DNA of 64,000 bases from NCBI GenBank assembly GCA_012845835.1, contig JABAKD010000017.1, forward strand, positions 186,001 to 250,000, read 5' to 3'. Below the pieces are notes generated by a model, which was given only the letters and a program-made list of their open reading frames with translations, ran no database searches and was not told where the DNA came from. The stretch is from Undaria pinnatifida (lineage: Eukaryota > Sar > Phaeophyceae > Laminariales > Alariaceae). Within the stretch, counting starts at the first letter, position 1. Every line of letters starts with the position of its first letter. Position numbers and translations under genes: made by a program. Below are positions 1 through 13,400 of this stretch, piece after piece.

Positions 1-240
1 TGAGTCATAGGTAAGTCATAGTTAAGTCATAGCTGAGTTAAGTCATAGCTACGTCATAGGTAAGTCATAGGCAAGCCGTAGGTAAGTCATAGGCAAGCCG
101 TAGGTATGTCATAGGCAAGCCGTAGGTAAGTCATAGGCAAGCCGTAGGTATTTCATAGCTAAGTCATAGTTAAGTCATAGCTAAGTCATAGGTAAGTCAT
201 AGTTAAGCCATAGGTAAGTCATAAGTAAGTCGTAGGTAAG
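1..240. repeat. Tandem repeat, unit about 11 bp (AAGTCATAGGT)
   Basis: The first 240 bases are built from imperfect copies of AAGTCATAGGT with variants such as AAGCCGTAGGT. The array is cut by the window start, so its full length is unknown. It ends in GGGTTAAGGTTAG, which resembles degenerate telomere repeat. No coding potential is visible. Confidence 0.9.
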
Positions 241-904
241 TTAAGCTTAGGGTTAAGGTTAGCGAGCGTGAATGAACATTTTACTGCATAACTTCACCAA
301 ACGGGTGTTTTGTAGCATCAGTTTCAAAACGGTGTCAACATTCTCCAAAATAATCTCCAGATAGTAGCGTCGTAGTCCCTAGAACCACAGCTCGTTATTC
401 CGACGTGGGTTTCGGGTGGCATATTTCACGCCCCAAAAGCAAGCATCTATCCGCGATGGGAAACCGGAAGCCGGCCATGAACACGTCGTGTCACGGTCAG
501 CGCGGCGTTTTTTTATGAAGATCTATCACTGAAGCATACACAACATAGTTGCTGTGTAGATGTGGGTTTGGCACGGCCGCAGTAATGAACAGTAGTTTCC
601 GCGTCGGTCTCCGTCTGTTCTCCTTTCATTGTCGTTTACCGCCTCCATGGCACCTCTTCGATGTGATTCCTTGTTGTATGTACCATATTCTTGTCTTTGC
701 ATATGCTTCTGCATTGCCACGAGTCTGCGTGTTGCCTGATCAACGCTTGAAACGTATTTTCAGCGCCGAGCAATGTCTCTCGAGCATCAGGTAGTTGTCA
801 CATCCGACAGTGATACTTCCTACCACGCCAGATATGTGTGCATAGCCAGTCGTGGCCCGAGACGACTGCCGGCCCAACCGGCGGTATACCTGTCGTAGCG
901 CGCG
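241..904. other. Unassigned spacer
   Basis: Both strands carry only short overlapping open frames (for example around 549-794) with no recognisable domain, no zinc or catalytic motif and no flanking splice pattern that I could join. I see no repeat structure here. Confidence 0.4.
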
Positions 905-972
905 GTTATGGTGTCACACACGACCACACACAACGACACACAACGACACACAACGACACACAACGACACATA
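905..972. repeat. Minisatellite, unit ACACACAACG
   Basis: Five near-perfect copies of a 10-bp ACACACAACG/ACACAACGAC unit. The short minus-strand open frame across it is a by-product of the repeat. Confidence 0.9.
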
Positions 973-1296
973 GCCAACGCATGCCCTACACATTGCCAAC
1001 TTGATCCGCGATAGACGTGACAAGTACGTGCAATTGTTGTTGCACAAATTTACCATGTTTCAACAGCTCCGTTAAAACAGTCATGCCACGCCACTTTCGA
1101 TTAATGTGCGTTGCTTTCGTGGTGCTGAGGTCTGTACTCTACGTTGCTTTCGTGGATATCTTGAACAACACCTCTATTTGTGCACGTCACGCAACACCAG
1201 ACTGTGTAATTTGTTTTTGGCCCATGTTACCAATGGAACGATAGGGAGGGTGTGTCCCTTTTTTGAGGGCCTTTCTTTCAGGGCTTTTCACGGGTC

Positions 1297-1703
1297 ATGA
1301 TCCGACCCGCGGGTCGGGTCAAGGGGGTTTCAAAATCTCACGGGTCGGGTCGGGTCGGGTCAAGAGGTTTTGGAATCTCACGGGTCGGGTCGGGTCGGGT
1401 CGGGTCAAGAGGTTTTCAAAATCTCGCGGGTCGGGTCGGGTCGGGTCAAAAGGCTTCAAAATCTCGCGGGTCGGGTCGGGTCGGGTCAAGAGGTTTTCAA
1501 AATCTCGCGGGTCGGGTCGGGTCATGACCCGTGAGATACGGGTCACTTCGCGGGTCATGCCATAATGACCCGTGAGTTGTTTTGGGCTGACCCGCGGGTT
1601 AAACCCGCGGATCTAGCCGGCGGATCCGCCTTTTTCAAACTTACAGCTGAGAGCCACGTTGATGCCGTGCAGACGCCCCGCGGGTCGGGCCCGCGGGTCT
1701 GCC
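1297..1703. repeat. GGGTC minisatellite, first block
   Basis: Higher-order units of about 55 bp consist of three to four GGGTC pentamers followed by CAAGAGGTTTTCAAAATCTC. The block ends in palindromic GACCCGCGGGTC-type words, so single strands could fold back. Arg/Gly/Ser-rich open frames on both strands result from the pentamer length and are not genes. A second block of the same repeat lies at 3420-3760. Confidence 0.9.
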
Positions 1704-1878
1704 AATAAAATACAAACATTTCGGCTTCCTGCCTCCTTCGTGCCGATGCTCCGATCATATGTCATCACAGCGTGCAGAACAATCACCAGGCAGTACCCCT
1801 AGCTACTCGTACCAAGGCATACAGCAGTGTGACGCGAATCCCGTACCTACTGAAGCCGTAACAACAGCAGTAATATTA

Positions 1879-2113
1879 CGGTCATACCAGTACGAAATGT
1901 GACCAAACGTAAAAAGGCAAGGAAGGGCAGTCGTCGTCGAAGCAGCAGCAGCAGCAGCAGCAGCACTGGCAGCAGCAAGCACCAGCAGCAGACCCCGGAT
2001 TCTCACGGATCGCAGCCCCTGCTGACAGACCCACCGCCCCAGTTGTGGGCTTGCTGCCGGAGGCAGCTCAGCTAGGCTGCTTGCCGGGGCTGGAGACTGC
2101 ACAGATAGAAGAT
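1879..2113 (+). repeat. Left copy of a direct duplication flanking (AGT)n
   Basis: This block (start CATACCAGTACGAAATGTGA, then a CAG-rich stretch, then GGCTGCTTGCCGGG near its end) recurs at 2919-3195 in the same orientation with scattered substitutions and indels. The two copies bracket the large AGT array. Each copy contains a (CAG)n run, and the AGT run follows directly on this copy. Confidence 0.85.
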
Positions 2114-2125
2114 AGATACAGCAAT

Positions 2126-2903
<778 letters not shown>

Positions 2904-2918
2904 CTAGCTCGAGAATTA

Positions 2919-3019
2919 TCATACCAGTTCGTACGAAATGTGACCAAACGTAAAAGAGCAAGAAGAAGAAGAGCAGCCGTTGTCGAAGCAGCAGCAGCAG
3001 AAAGCAGCAGCAGCAGCAG

Positions 3020-3052
<33 letters not shown>

Positions 3053-3195
3053 CCCTGGCAGCAGCAAGCACCAGCAGCAGACAACGCATCCTCGCGGATC
3101 GCCTTGCTGGCAGATCCACCGCCCAAGTTGTGGGATTGCTGCCGGAGACGGCTCACCTAGGCTGCTTGCCGGGACCGGAGACTACATTTATAATC
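2919..3195 (+). repeat. Right copy of the direct duplication flanking (AGT)n
   Basis: Partner of 1879-2113, with the same order of elements: CATACCAGTT, the AAATGTGACCAAACGTAAAA motif, a CAG-rich run, CACCAGCAGCAGAC, and GGCTGCTTGCCGGGAC. The CAG run is longer here. The layout suggests a tandem duplication in which one junction microsatellite expanded. Confidence 0.85.
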
Positions 3196-3419
3196 TATGA
3201 CTAGCTCGCTCGTCGGGTCGCTCGTCGGGTCGACCCGGTGGTCTAACGGTACGGGCATGTCCATGCATGTGGGTTGCGGTTTCGTTCCTATTTCTCGCGC
3301 GCACACCACATGACATAATCATCAGCTGCAAACAATGCCGGTAAAAAACGCACAGAACACGACATACTGGAAAAAGTACGAGGGACCAAGGACCAACCAA
3401 CCGACCGAGGTATACATGC

Positions 3420-3760
3420 TTTGACCCGTGACTTTTTTACATTTGACCCGTGAGAAATGTCACGGGTCAAGTTAACGTGACCCGCCAGACGACCCGAATC
3501 TCGCGGGTCACCCGGATTGTCGCGGGTCGGGTCGGGTCGGGTCAGGGCGATTTCAAAATCTCGCGGGTCGGGTCGGGTCGGGTCGAGACGTCTCGAAAAT
3601 CTCGCGGGTCGGGTCGGGTCGGGTCAAGACGTCTCGAAAATCTCGCGGGTCGGGTCAGGTCGGGTCAAGACGTCTCGGAAATCTCGCGGGTCGGGTCGGG
3701 TCAGCTGACCCGACCCGACCCGACCCGACCCGCGAGATTTGACCCGACCCGTGAAAGGCC
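3420..3760. repeat. GGGTC minisatellite, second block with inverted arm
   Basis: Units of GGGTCGGGTCGGGTCAAGACGTCTCGAAAATCTCGC type run from about 3520 to 3705. A run of the complementary CGACC pentamers follows immediately at 3707-3740. The two arms are inverted, so this block can form a long hairpin. The unit is clearly related to the one at 1297-1703. Confidence 0.9.
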
Positions 3761-3983
3761 CTGCTTTTTTTGAGGTGTTAGTGGCCCGGAGTCACTCGCA
3801 CGAGTGACATACCCCCTGTTCCTTCGCGGTCTTAAGCTTTAGTCTAGTGACATTGAAATTTTGCGGCGTGAATCCGCGATGCAATAGTTATCTAAGCTGC
3901 ACCAGGAATATCGCCCAAATAGTTTTCGTCGGTGAGGTGCATGGTCATTTGTGCCAGTAGCTCAACTCCCTTAATGGAATAGT

Positions 3984-4026
3984 GTACCCTAACCCTAACC
4001 CTAACCCTGACGCCAACCCTAACCCT
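3984..4026 (-). repeat. Interstitial telomere-like (CCCTAA)n
   Basis: Five to six copies of CCCTAA with one degenerate stretch (CCCTGACGCCAA). The opposite orientation (TTAGGG) occurs at 5591-5618. The surroundings are internal sequence, so this is interstitial and not a chromosome end. Confidence 0.85.
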
Positions 4027-4030
4027 ACCG

Positions 4031-4078
4031 TAGACTTTGTCTTTGTCTTTGTCTTTGTCTTTGTCTTTGCCTTTGCCT
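4031..4078. repeat. (CTTTGT)n hexanucleotide microsatellite
   Basis: About seven copies of CTTTGT/CTTTGC follow directly on the telomere-like run. The Lys/Asp/Thr-rich frames on the minus strand are artefacts of the hexamer. Confidence 0.9.
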
Positions 4079-4251
4079 TTTGGAGCAGCCAAACATAACA
4101 CTGTTGTACAAGCATACAATGATGCCGAATAGCCATAGATATTGCGAGGCTACGGTCAAAAAGGGGTCTTCTAGAGGTCACCGCCCTACCCAACTGTAGT
4201 ATCGGGCAGCGAATTAGCGCAGATTGTTCCTTATGGCATTGCAAGCGACCA

Positions 4252-4422
4252 CTAGCTTCTTCCGAGACTCCGTATGGACAGCATACATGACAGGGTGTGA
4301 ACCAGCACCTTCAGCTCATCGCAGCCACCGATATGTTGCTTGTTGATCCAGATTTGCGCCCCAGAGGTGCTGCTGCCGGCAAGGCTCGTTATCTCGTTCC
4401 ACATCTCCGCCCCGTTGACCTC
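4252..4422 (-). CDS. Glutaredoxin exon 3 with stop codon
   Basis: It starts after a TATATAG acceptor with EVNGAEMWNEIT, the acidic/Gly/helix segment, and continues to QIWINKQHIGGCDELK. The frame then runs 18 further codons to TAG at 4252, which gives a normal total length. An alternative is a splice at 4308 (AAG then GTGCTG, a weak donor) to a frame at 3893-3972 that reads GVELLAQMTMHL and also ends in a stop. I prefer the read-through. Confidence 0.75.
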   Translation of the reverse strand, partial: EVNGAEMWNEITSLAGSSTSGAQIWINKQHIGGCDELKVLVHTLSCMLSIRSLGRS

Positions 4423-7400
4423 CTATATACATTAAATCACACCACGTCGACATGAAAAAACAGGCGTTAGGACACAGTGAAAATCTACAATACTGCGCAA
4501 GGATAAATTATCACGCAACAAGTCGGCGCGCATCTTTCAATATCTAGGTAGCTATCAAGTTGTCAATCCACTCGGAACATTACTGCACTCGGAACATTAC
4601 GGTGGGGATCCTCGACTGTATACCGGGTAGGCGAAACAGGCGACCCACCGACCGAACCGTGACATAGCAGTCTGGGAGATTCGAGCTTTATTGTTCGTGT
4701 TATGACGTGCTTGACCTTACCGTAGAAGTATACCTTGTCTCAGCACGACTTTCGACTATATACAGAGCTACAACTTGCATGCCTTTCTCGTTGGGTCCAC
4801 CCATCTCTACAACACGTTCGACGCTAAAACTTACGATCTGCACAGCCATGAGCAACATCTATCCCAGCAGCCTCGACTCAACGAACGATAGTCCCGAACG
4901 GCTGGCTCGCTGGTCTTGAGGAAACCACCGCAAGAACCGGTTACCATGGCAAATAGAAACACAAATATTGGTAAACCAGGCCAACATAACACACCTTGTC
5001 AATGTCGACGAATGTGCCTGTGATATTGTAGCTCGCCAGTATCCGTTTTGCCTGCAAACGTACACCATCGCGGCACAGCCAGCATCTCACACCGTGAAAA
5101 TGTGTACGCATTGAAAATTAATACAATGAGTGAAGTGCATCAACTACCAAGTAAAACTGAAGGGGGGGGGTCACTGTGGTCACTGTCTCCAGTCATGCAA
5201 CGGTAGGTAGGGGTTGCACTTTTTGAGCAAACATGTTTCTGGTTGGTAATGCTAATGTTAATAAGTGTTTGCCACGACGCGCACACAAAGCGAGCCAGAA
5301 TCTGTGGCACGGTGCCACGCCAACGAGTTACCTAACTTCGATAGAGATGAGTTGGGGTAAATTCAACTCTGGCGTTAGATCGTGACTTCCGCCTGTATAT
5401 CCAATACAATATTTCTATTCATCCTATATTTCAAGCCCCCCGGATGCCTGAATGTCGGTACCGCCAGGTGTAATCGCATTATAACGCAAGAAACAAACCA
5501 CTAGGAATTATTTTTCAGCCTTGACTCAATCCGTCCCTAACGTCAGCCGTACCTTAAGGTTGGTTGGTCATGCTTAGGGTCATGCTTACGGTTAAGGTTA
5601 GGGTTAGGGTTAGGGTTACAAACTGCAGCTTATTGCGGACTACCCGCTTGCTGGTGATGTAGCTAAATTGACGAGCGGAAAAGGGAGCTTGCGAACTACC
5701 ACGGCTGAAGAACAAAAAAAAAAAGCTAACCCATACAGGAAAAATGTCGACGACCAAATATCGGTAAACTTGATTTTCGATACTTCTTGAAAACTACATG
5801 GGGTCCGTCCACTGCGCCCTATTGAAGTGCTCTCACAGTGGATATTGCCTACTATTGTCCAAACTGCCAAAGGGCTGTCATGTATACGATGAATGGTAGA
5901 TTGCAGTATAATTTCCTTTTTTGTCGAAGCGGGGTGCAGTCTAGTCTAGAGCTTGATTTATCGGATTTATAACGATCACACACGGACTGTCCACAGCGTT
6001 TCCCATATAATATTCATCGAAATCTGCCAGAGTATTAAACACTTCCACGCCCTGGATATCGCCTCGTTATCGTTTCAGAGCCGTCCATGTCGCTGCTGCA
6101 ATTCCCACCCACCCCCGTCCCCAACGCCCTCTCCTTCCCCACCACGCGCACCATCGCCTGGACCTAGCACCACGCGTATAGCAAACCCCTACATCTATGC
6201 GACCTAAAGCCCTCCCCCCCCGCCCCCGGCCCCCCCCGCCACAATCCCCTCCCCTCCCCCACAAGACATGTTTATAGTTTCCACGCACAAATTGACCTGC
6301 CCCACCCATCCCCTCCCCCCCCCTCCCCCCCTCCCACCCCCCTATTGATCAAAATCAGGCCCCCACGTTCTTAAAAACTCCGCCCTCCCCTCACCGGATA
6401 TTCGACTTACAGGATTCACATGATAAACTGATGCATTTCCTTCCACAGCTGTCAGATTTTGTCCCCCTCAGAAACGGGTTTTATAGTTTCCGCGCACAGA
6501 CTGCCTAACATCACCCTATTGACCCTGATAGCTACACTGTAGTTGCAAGGGGAGTCGCCGACCTATATCCTTAATGAGGACACACAACCCGTAATACGCG
6601 CGATCGGAGTATCACGCACAGCTTGCAAAGATGAGTTTCGACAAAATCCTCGATCTCACAGCTGAAGTGTATTTTAATTTTTATAATAATATTCAGTGCT
6701 GTCGGTGACGAAAATTTGATATTTGCATAGGACATGTAATGAGAATAATGGACCTACACTTCATCCAGCTATCAGATCGATTGGGTTTGAACGGAAGACA
6801 TGTTTGCAAGCTGCGTGTGACACTTCGACAGCGTGTGCTACGACCTACGTTATTTGTGTATCCTCGTGAAGGATCCAATTATTTGGCATACATACATGCT
6901 GATAGCAATGTCAGCAGGACTAAGACGGTCAGCCTCGTCCTGCGCACGCAAAAAAACTATATTCGTATCTCGCATTGAGACACATTCAGTATGTTCGCAA
7001 ATGGACCAATGTTTTTCACCTACAGAGGACTGAAAATGAAGGCACAGCTAAATTCTCGAAGTTTTCTCCATAACCAGCATCGTAACTCGAGCCCGAACCT
7101 CGCTAAAAATGCAACACATTAAACGAACATCCAAATGACCACACGCTGCTCTGATCCAACCAAGGCCAGGCCCTCCGTTGTTGCAAACAATATTTTCGGC
7201 ACCAGAGCCTTCCGGGAACCCGATCGCATCGTGTATATTTCATATGTCATGGGAAATAATAATAAACCGTTGCATGTCGCAACTGTATCACCCTGATTCC
7301 ACCCGACACCTTCATCTCACTTGAACCTTAACTCTCCAACCTTACCCCCAAGAGGACATTTCCTCCCGCATAGATAGCTCAGTTCGAACACCAAAACCTA

Positions 7401-10400
7401 GTACGATACGCTCATGTACTTGAGTATTGCTGTACAGTATATGCTAACTTAGGTATTATGGGGATGCCTCTTAATCACAGCCCCCCTGCTCTCGCTTCCA
7501 ATCCTTATCGAACCCCAAGGTTCCTTACATTATTACGCGTACCTAAGCCCTCCAACCTGCCGCCCTAACCGAAACGTAGCAGTTTACCTTTCGGGCCGGG
7601 ACAGCAGTAGTAGCGCCCATTTGTGTAAAACGATTGTTCTAGTATCCTATTTATCGTACCGGTATGAATAATCACTACCTACCAGAAGGAACTATCCCTT
7701 CTACAATATGTTCTCCTGCTTGGAGCTCCGATCCCACACCGGCATTATCGTAACGAGACTCGGCACATCATATATCATATCGCACTTGGCCCTTCATGTA
7801 TACTATGATATTTTAGAAACGATACTGCGATACTACGATGCTGCGATACTACGATACTACTAAAAAATATGATAACAAAATGCAAATTTGTATTGCTGGG
7901 ATTCGGCAGGGTTTTATGTATTGAATGGTGACTAACAGGCAGGTGCCGTTAGCGATCTTAGCGACTGGTTTAGCAAGTATGCACGGAAATCTATCCGATG
8001 GCCACTCGACTTATCGACTTCAGAAGTCAGGTGAGCGAAGCGATCAAACAGCGATCCCCGTGAAAAGGTGTGATAAACGTGGCAATAGTGGCAATTGTGC
8101 ATACAAGGGCCTCCGCTCGAAAACAACAATATACTTCCCCTAACCCAGTGCCAGGTACAGTTTGAGCAAAATTCCTCGTGGGAGCATAGGAACCTACTAC
8201 GGTAATAATATTATTAATATTATTACCATCAATATAGTCTAGTCTATTTAGTATCGGATTATGTTCACTTTGACTGACTAGCTACTCACCTCATAATTAG
8301 GTTCAACTGGTGACTGTTAATAGGGTCGTGCCGACTGCTGGTTTATCCGTCGCTAGTCGCTAGGACGGTCAGTTTCGGTGCTTGACCTTTAAATTTATGT
8401 TTCGTTTTCCACGTCTCCCTTCAAATCGGGTTGTAAGTTCCCGTGGGCAAACCCGCTCTGTTGTAAACCCTTTGGGCGTGATACACGCACAGACACCAAC
8501 AGCATGATGGCATATACATCCGATACATATTGCTTGTATCGGAACCCCAAACCGAAACGAAGACACCAAGAAACAGCACTTCATCCTCATCATGTCTCTA
8601 CCTGGTATGTATGGCATCTTGCACCGTCCGTGCAGTAGCTCGTATTCTGTCAACAAATCGCAAACCCCCCTCTACTCACCGAGACAAAAGGTCTACATGC
8701 TGTCTTTGCAAAAAATATTCCAGGGTACCTATAAAATTCCGCTGTTGTGGTGGTCGCTTTCCACCGCCGTCAATTTTTGTCCCTCGTTGAACGCGTTTTC
8801 TCGGCGAATTACGAGTACCTTGTTGGATATTGATAAAATACCAGGTATGTAATAGGTAGGATTAACGGAGTCGCCGGTCGCTATTGTTTATGTAATGGCA
8901 TGGTGACCTTCCCCCGTAACATCCGCGACGGAAACACCACATACATACATCCAGTTTGCAAAGACAAAACTGTCCACAAAACCCTCGACCTAGACTCTAG
9001 ACTACACGTCTAGCATATTTCTAATTATTAGATTTTTTTTTGCGAAAAACGCTCTTCGGAAAAGTGTTGTCCTCTGTGAATTCCCTTCCCATCATGACTT
9101 TTGGGTGTTTGCGTTGGACGTAAACGAAATCTTTCAGGCGACTCCCTTTAAAGTTGAGAGGGAAGGTGGGGATGTGGAACAACAAGGCAAAAAACATAAT
9201 GTGGCTAGAAACTGATAAAAGCACAAGAAAATATCTCAAAAGCCACGTACCAGGTACGGGTAGCGACGGCAGCCTAGCAACGGCGGAGGCGGCAGGGTTC
9301 ACCGCAGTGCCGCCGCCGCTATCTCACCACAGCCAGCAGCATCACAGCTAGCGGCAGCAAGCGGCAGCTAGTGGCAGCACCCGTTTCAGCACCGAAAATG
9401 ATCAGCACCAGCACCAGCACCGGCAACAGCAAGAGCTTCAATTCGTGCTCTTTTCATTTTTGGGACCCCGGCCTCGAATTCTTCTCGTCGTGTGCTGCTG
9501 CGGCCGCTGTTACTGCTGCTGCTGCTTCTGCTGGTGCACTCGGCGTGCGTCGTCACCGCGAAGGCGCGATGCGCTCCGGCTATGCCCGGCGCCCGACACC
9601 TCACTTAGACCGCGGCGGCCTCACACCGCGCCGCCGCTGCTGCTGCTGCTGCTGCCGCTGTGACGGTGTGGTGGGGTTGAAGTGATACACGAGCTGTGTC
9701 CTTGTGTCTCGGTCAACGATACGAGCATAGCTCACGAGCAAAAGTACGGGTTACCGACGTGTTATCCTCCACGACACCAAGCGGACGAGAGCGCAGCGTC
9801 GTAGCAGCGGCAGGCCGGGACACCCCAACACCGCTCATCCGCGTCATAATCTAGCTACACCTCTCGAGTGTGTGTGTGCTCTCTGCGGCTGTTGTTGTGA
9901 CATGTCCATACAGCACTGCTGTAGGCACAATCAGCAGGCGGTTGGTGGTGATGCGTGCGAGGAAAGGAAGATGCTCCTTGAGTAGTCATGAACTGGGTCA
10001 GACAAGTGCTCGTTGTAGGCCAATGAAACGGAGAGCCAAAAAATACCGCAATTTTAGTCAAAACCTACCTTCGCTTTATAAGGGCGTTTTGTCCTTTTTA
10101 TTTTAAAAGGAACCGCGTATATATTATCTTATCTTATCTTCGGGGGCATTTTTCGAAGTTTTTTTTTCGAAGAACGATTTTCGCAAACACTCGTAAAATA
10201 TAAAAAAGGAATTTGGGTTTGCCTTGGTTCGTCGTGTCCTCTTTCCCCTGTTTGTTTGGGCTCAGTCGGGTCATTTTGGGTACCTCTTCCCTCCTTTACA
10301 GTCCCCCTTAGGATTTTCTTCGTTGTGAGTTTAAATGTATTTCTCCTTTTTTCCTTGCATTGTGGTTTCTTCTACATCGGCGTCACATTCTCCCCGGCTC

Positions 10401-13400
10401 GTTGTTAAGGTGTTAATGTTACAGGTAAGGTTGTCTGTCGTCGTCTTGTTGTGCAGGTTCCGCTTTTCTTATGTAGTATACGTTTGACCTACCTTGGTTG
10501 TATCTCCGTACTATCAGGGAAAATGAAACAGAAAATATTTCTAGACTAAAAACTGATCGAAGATATTGTCAAAACTCATATTTGCAAGCTGTGTGTGGTA
10601 CTCCGATCGCGCGTATCACGGGTTGTGTGTCATCATTAGTCTAAGGATATAGGTCGGCGGCTTCCTTTGGAACTACGGTGTAGCGGTCAGGGTCAACAGG
10701 GTGATATTAGCCAGTCTGTGCGCGAAAATAAACTACGTTTTCAGGAGAGACGAAATCTGACAGCTGTGCAAGGAATGCATCATCATCAGTTTCTCACGTG
10801 TATCCTGTAGTAACCGGTGTTTGATTATAACATTGTAGTCTAGTACCAGTAGCACTCAAGACATATTATTAGACAAAGAAGTGTTTTTCTTTATCATTTT
10901 TAGATTATTGGCCACAGAAGAGCTTTGCTGGTTCTCTCCGTACAAGTATAGACTAGATAGTTAGTCTAACAGGAACGACCACAATCAGTACTATTAATAC
11001 TAATAGGTGCACTACAGCACACAGCAGTGCGAAGTATATATGCCGGGAGGTGGTTACAGCAGCAGTATACAATAAACAACCGGTCGCCCCGGTATAGATA
11101 GTCTGGTGGTTATGTTAAGGACTTTAGAGGGGTATTAGTCCGTTTGACCACTTGCACAAGGTTAACCAATAGCTTACCCAAACTAAGCCTTGTAACTCTC
11201 CCCCCCTGAAACGGCGGGATAGCAGGTCGGCCGGAGATACACGGAAAGGGCGGACCTGTCATTTATCCAAGCCGCTTCATTCCCTGGGGTACCAGGGAGC
11301 CTGGTATTTTTCAAGTTCGACATGGAAAATTCTGAAAAGTTTATTATTGTGGATGGTGGGGATCGAACCCACGACCCAAAAACCCATGGTCTGTCGACGA
11401 CGCCATTTATTTTAGTGGGGTATTATTAGTCCGTTTGACCACTTGCAAAAGGTTAACCAATAGCTTACCCAAACTAAGCCTTATAACACTCTCCCCCCCT
11501 GAAACCGCGGGATAGCAGGTCGGCCGGATATACGGCGGACCTCTGTCAATATCCAAGCCGTTTCATTTCCTGGGGATACCAGGAGGAGTATATTTCAAGT
11601 TCGACATGGGGAAAATCTGAAAAGTTTATTATTGTGGATGGTGGGGATCGAACCTACGACCCAAAAAAAACATGGTCTGTCGACGACGCCATTTGTTGAG
11701 GTTATTAGAGGGGTATTAGTCCGTTTGACCACTTGCACAAGGTTAACCAGAAGCTTACCCAAACTAAGCCTTGTAACAGTTACCCTCGGGTGCCACATAA
11801 GACTAGTCTACAGCCAGTCAGTAGATTTATTATAGTTGGTTCAGGGCTTCAAATCTCACGTGGGTTGGACTGCTGTTGAGTATGTTCGCTACAAAAAAAA
11901 AAGAGGAACAAACAAAGGAACCAACTGCTTGCGCGTGCCTTGCCGCGTGTGGGCAGGTGCAATTCGATGATTCGATGGAGTCGACGACACTCATTGACAA
12001 GAAAGAAAGGGCTGGGTGGACTCTTCTCGCTTTAGAAATGAAGGCACGTGCCGTATAGTGGGGAGGGGGGGAAGAAGAGCCTGCTTTGTAAATCTCGATA
12101 TGAGTTTCGCCTACAGACGGAGAATGAGAAATAACACTGCGAAGACTGTAGAAAGGGTGGGGCAAATAAGGAGCACACGCTTACACGCACACACTCCCAC
12201 GCACACACTTCCACGCGTACACTTTCGTGCACACACTCACACGCACACACTTACACGCACACACTTACACGCACACACTTACACGCACACACTTACACGC
12301 ACACACTTACACGCACACACTTACACGCACACACTTACACGCACACACTTACACGCACACAGCTACACCCACACACTTACAGGCACACATTTTTACACGC
12401 ACACACATACAGAGAGTCGGTTGCGGGTGATTTATGTATGGTATAGCCGCCAACCCGCCGGTGCAGTAAAACACCACACACATGTGACCGATGCTGAATT
12501 TCTTATGGTAATAATTTTCCTTGGGTTCTAGCAGGATATTTACATGAAACATTGGAATATTTCTTGGATCATTCTATAAATTTTAGCGTGTCGGGCGGAG
12601 TGACGTATTGTCTTTTTGTTTTTGTTTTTTATCCTTCGGCGGATGGGGAAAATAAAGCTTTAGCTCACCACACTTCCACGTATTTTCATACGCGTCGTGT
12701 GTCGTTTGATGAGGCGGTCGCTGTGGAAGGAGGAAACCATTGTAGACTTCTTCCCTTTCACCCCCCCTGTGTACGTAGTCGTATAACATTGAAATAAATG
12801 TACGCTCCAGCTGTGAGATCGAAGATTTTATCGCAACTCATCTTTGCAAGCTGTGTGATACTCCGATCGGGCTTATTACGGGTTGTGTGTCCTCAATAGG
12901 GATTTTCTTTGAGATTTTTTCTTCAACACTTTTACTTTCCAGCTTCTTCTGGACAAGTCGTGGTCACATGACAGAACACACACACATGTGTCGTCCCTTC
13001 TCCCCCCCGGTTCTTGCCTTCAATTCTTATCGCGCATAGGATTCAGCAATCTCACTGCTCGTCGATTTTGCATCGAAGGTTGCGAACTCACGCTCACGCG
13101 CTTTCCGCTAGTCAATTTGTGCACAAGAAAAAGTCCCAACGAATTTGTACGAGTATGCACTCCAGGGGGGACTCGAACCCACGAAGAAACTGACCAATAA
13201 CAGGCTCGAGGATAACCTGATACGCCACCGGAGCATAATCTTATAGGAGGCCAGAAGAATGGTCTATAGGTCGGTGACTCCCATTGGAACTCCAAGAAAA
13301 AGCATCAGGTTATCGTCGTATATTTTTTCTCTTTTTTTTTTCTCACACTTTTACTTTCCAGCTTCTGGACAAGCCGTGGTCACAGGTGTCGCCCGTTCTT

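Noticed and set aside
1263-1565. Arg/Gly/Ser-rich frames on both strands
   Set aside because: They follow from the GGGTC minisatellite. All frames are open because the unit lacks stops.
3984-4026. Chromosome end
   Set aside because: The repeats are short, degenerate and internal, and coding exons lie on both sides.
8201-8227. Virus-like replication origin stem-loop (TATTATTAC word)
   Set aside because: The word lies in the stem and not the loop, there is no Rep-like gene nearby, and AT-rich palindromes are expected by chance.
12016-12531. 171-codon frame with HTHT repeats
   Set aside because: It is the reading of a 14-bp ACACGCACACACTT minisatellite.
13145-13235. Possible functional tRNA gene (minus)
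   Set aside because: The acceptor ends and T-arm pair, but the D-arm and anticodon stem do not, and the sequence recurs as the head of a SINE-like repeat.
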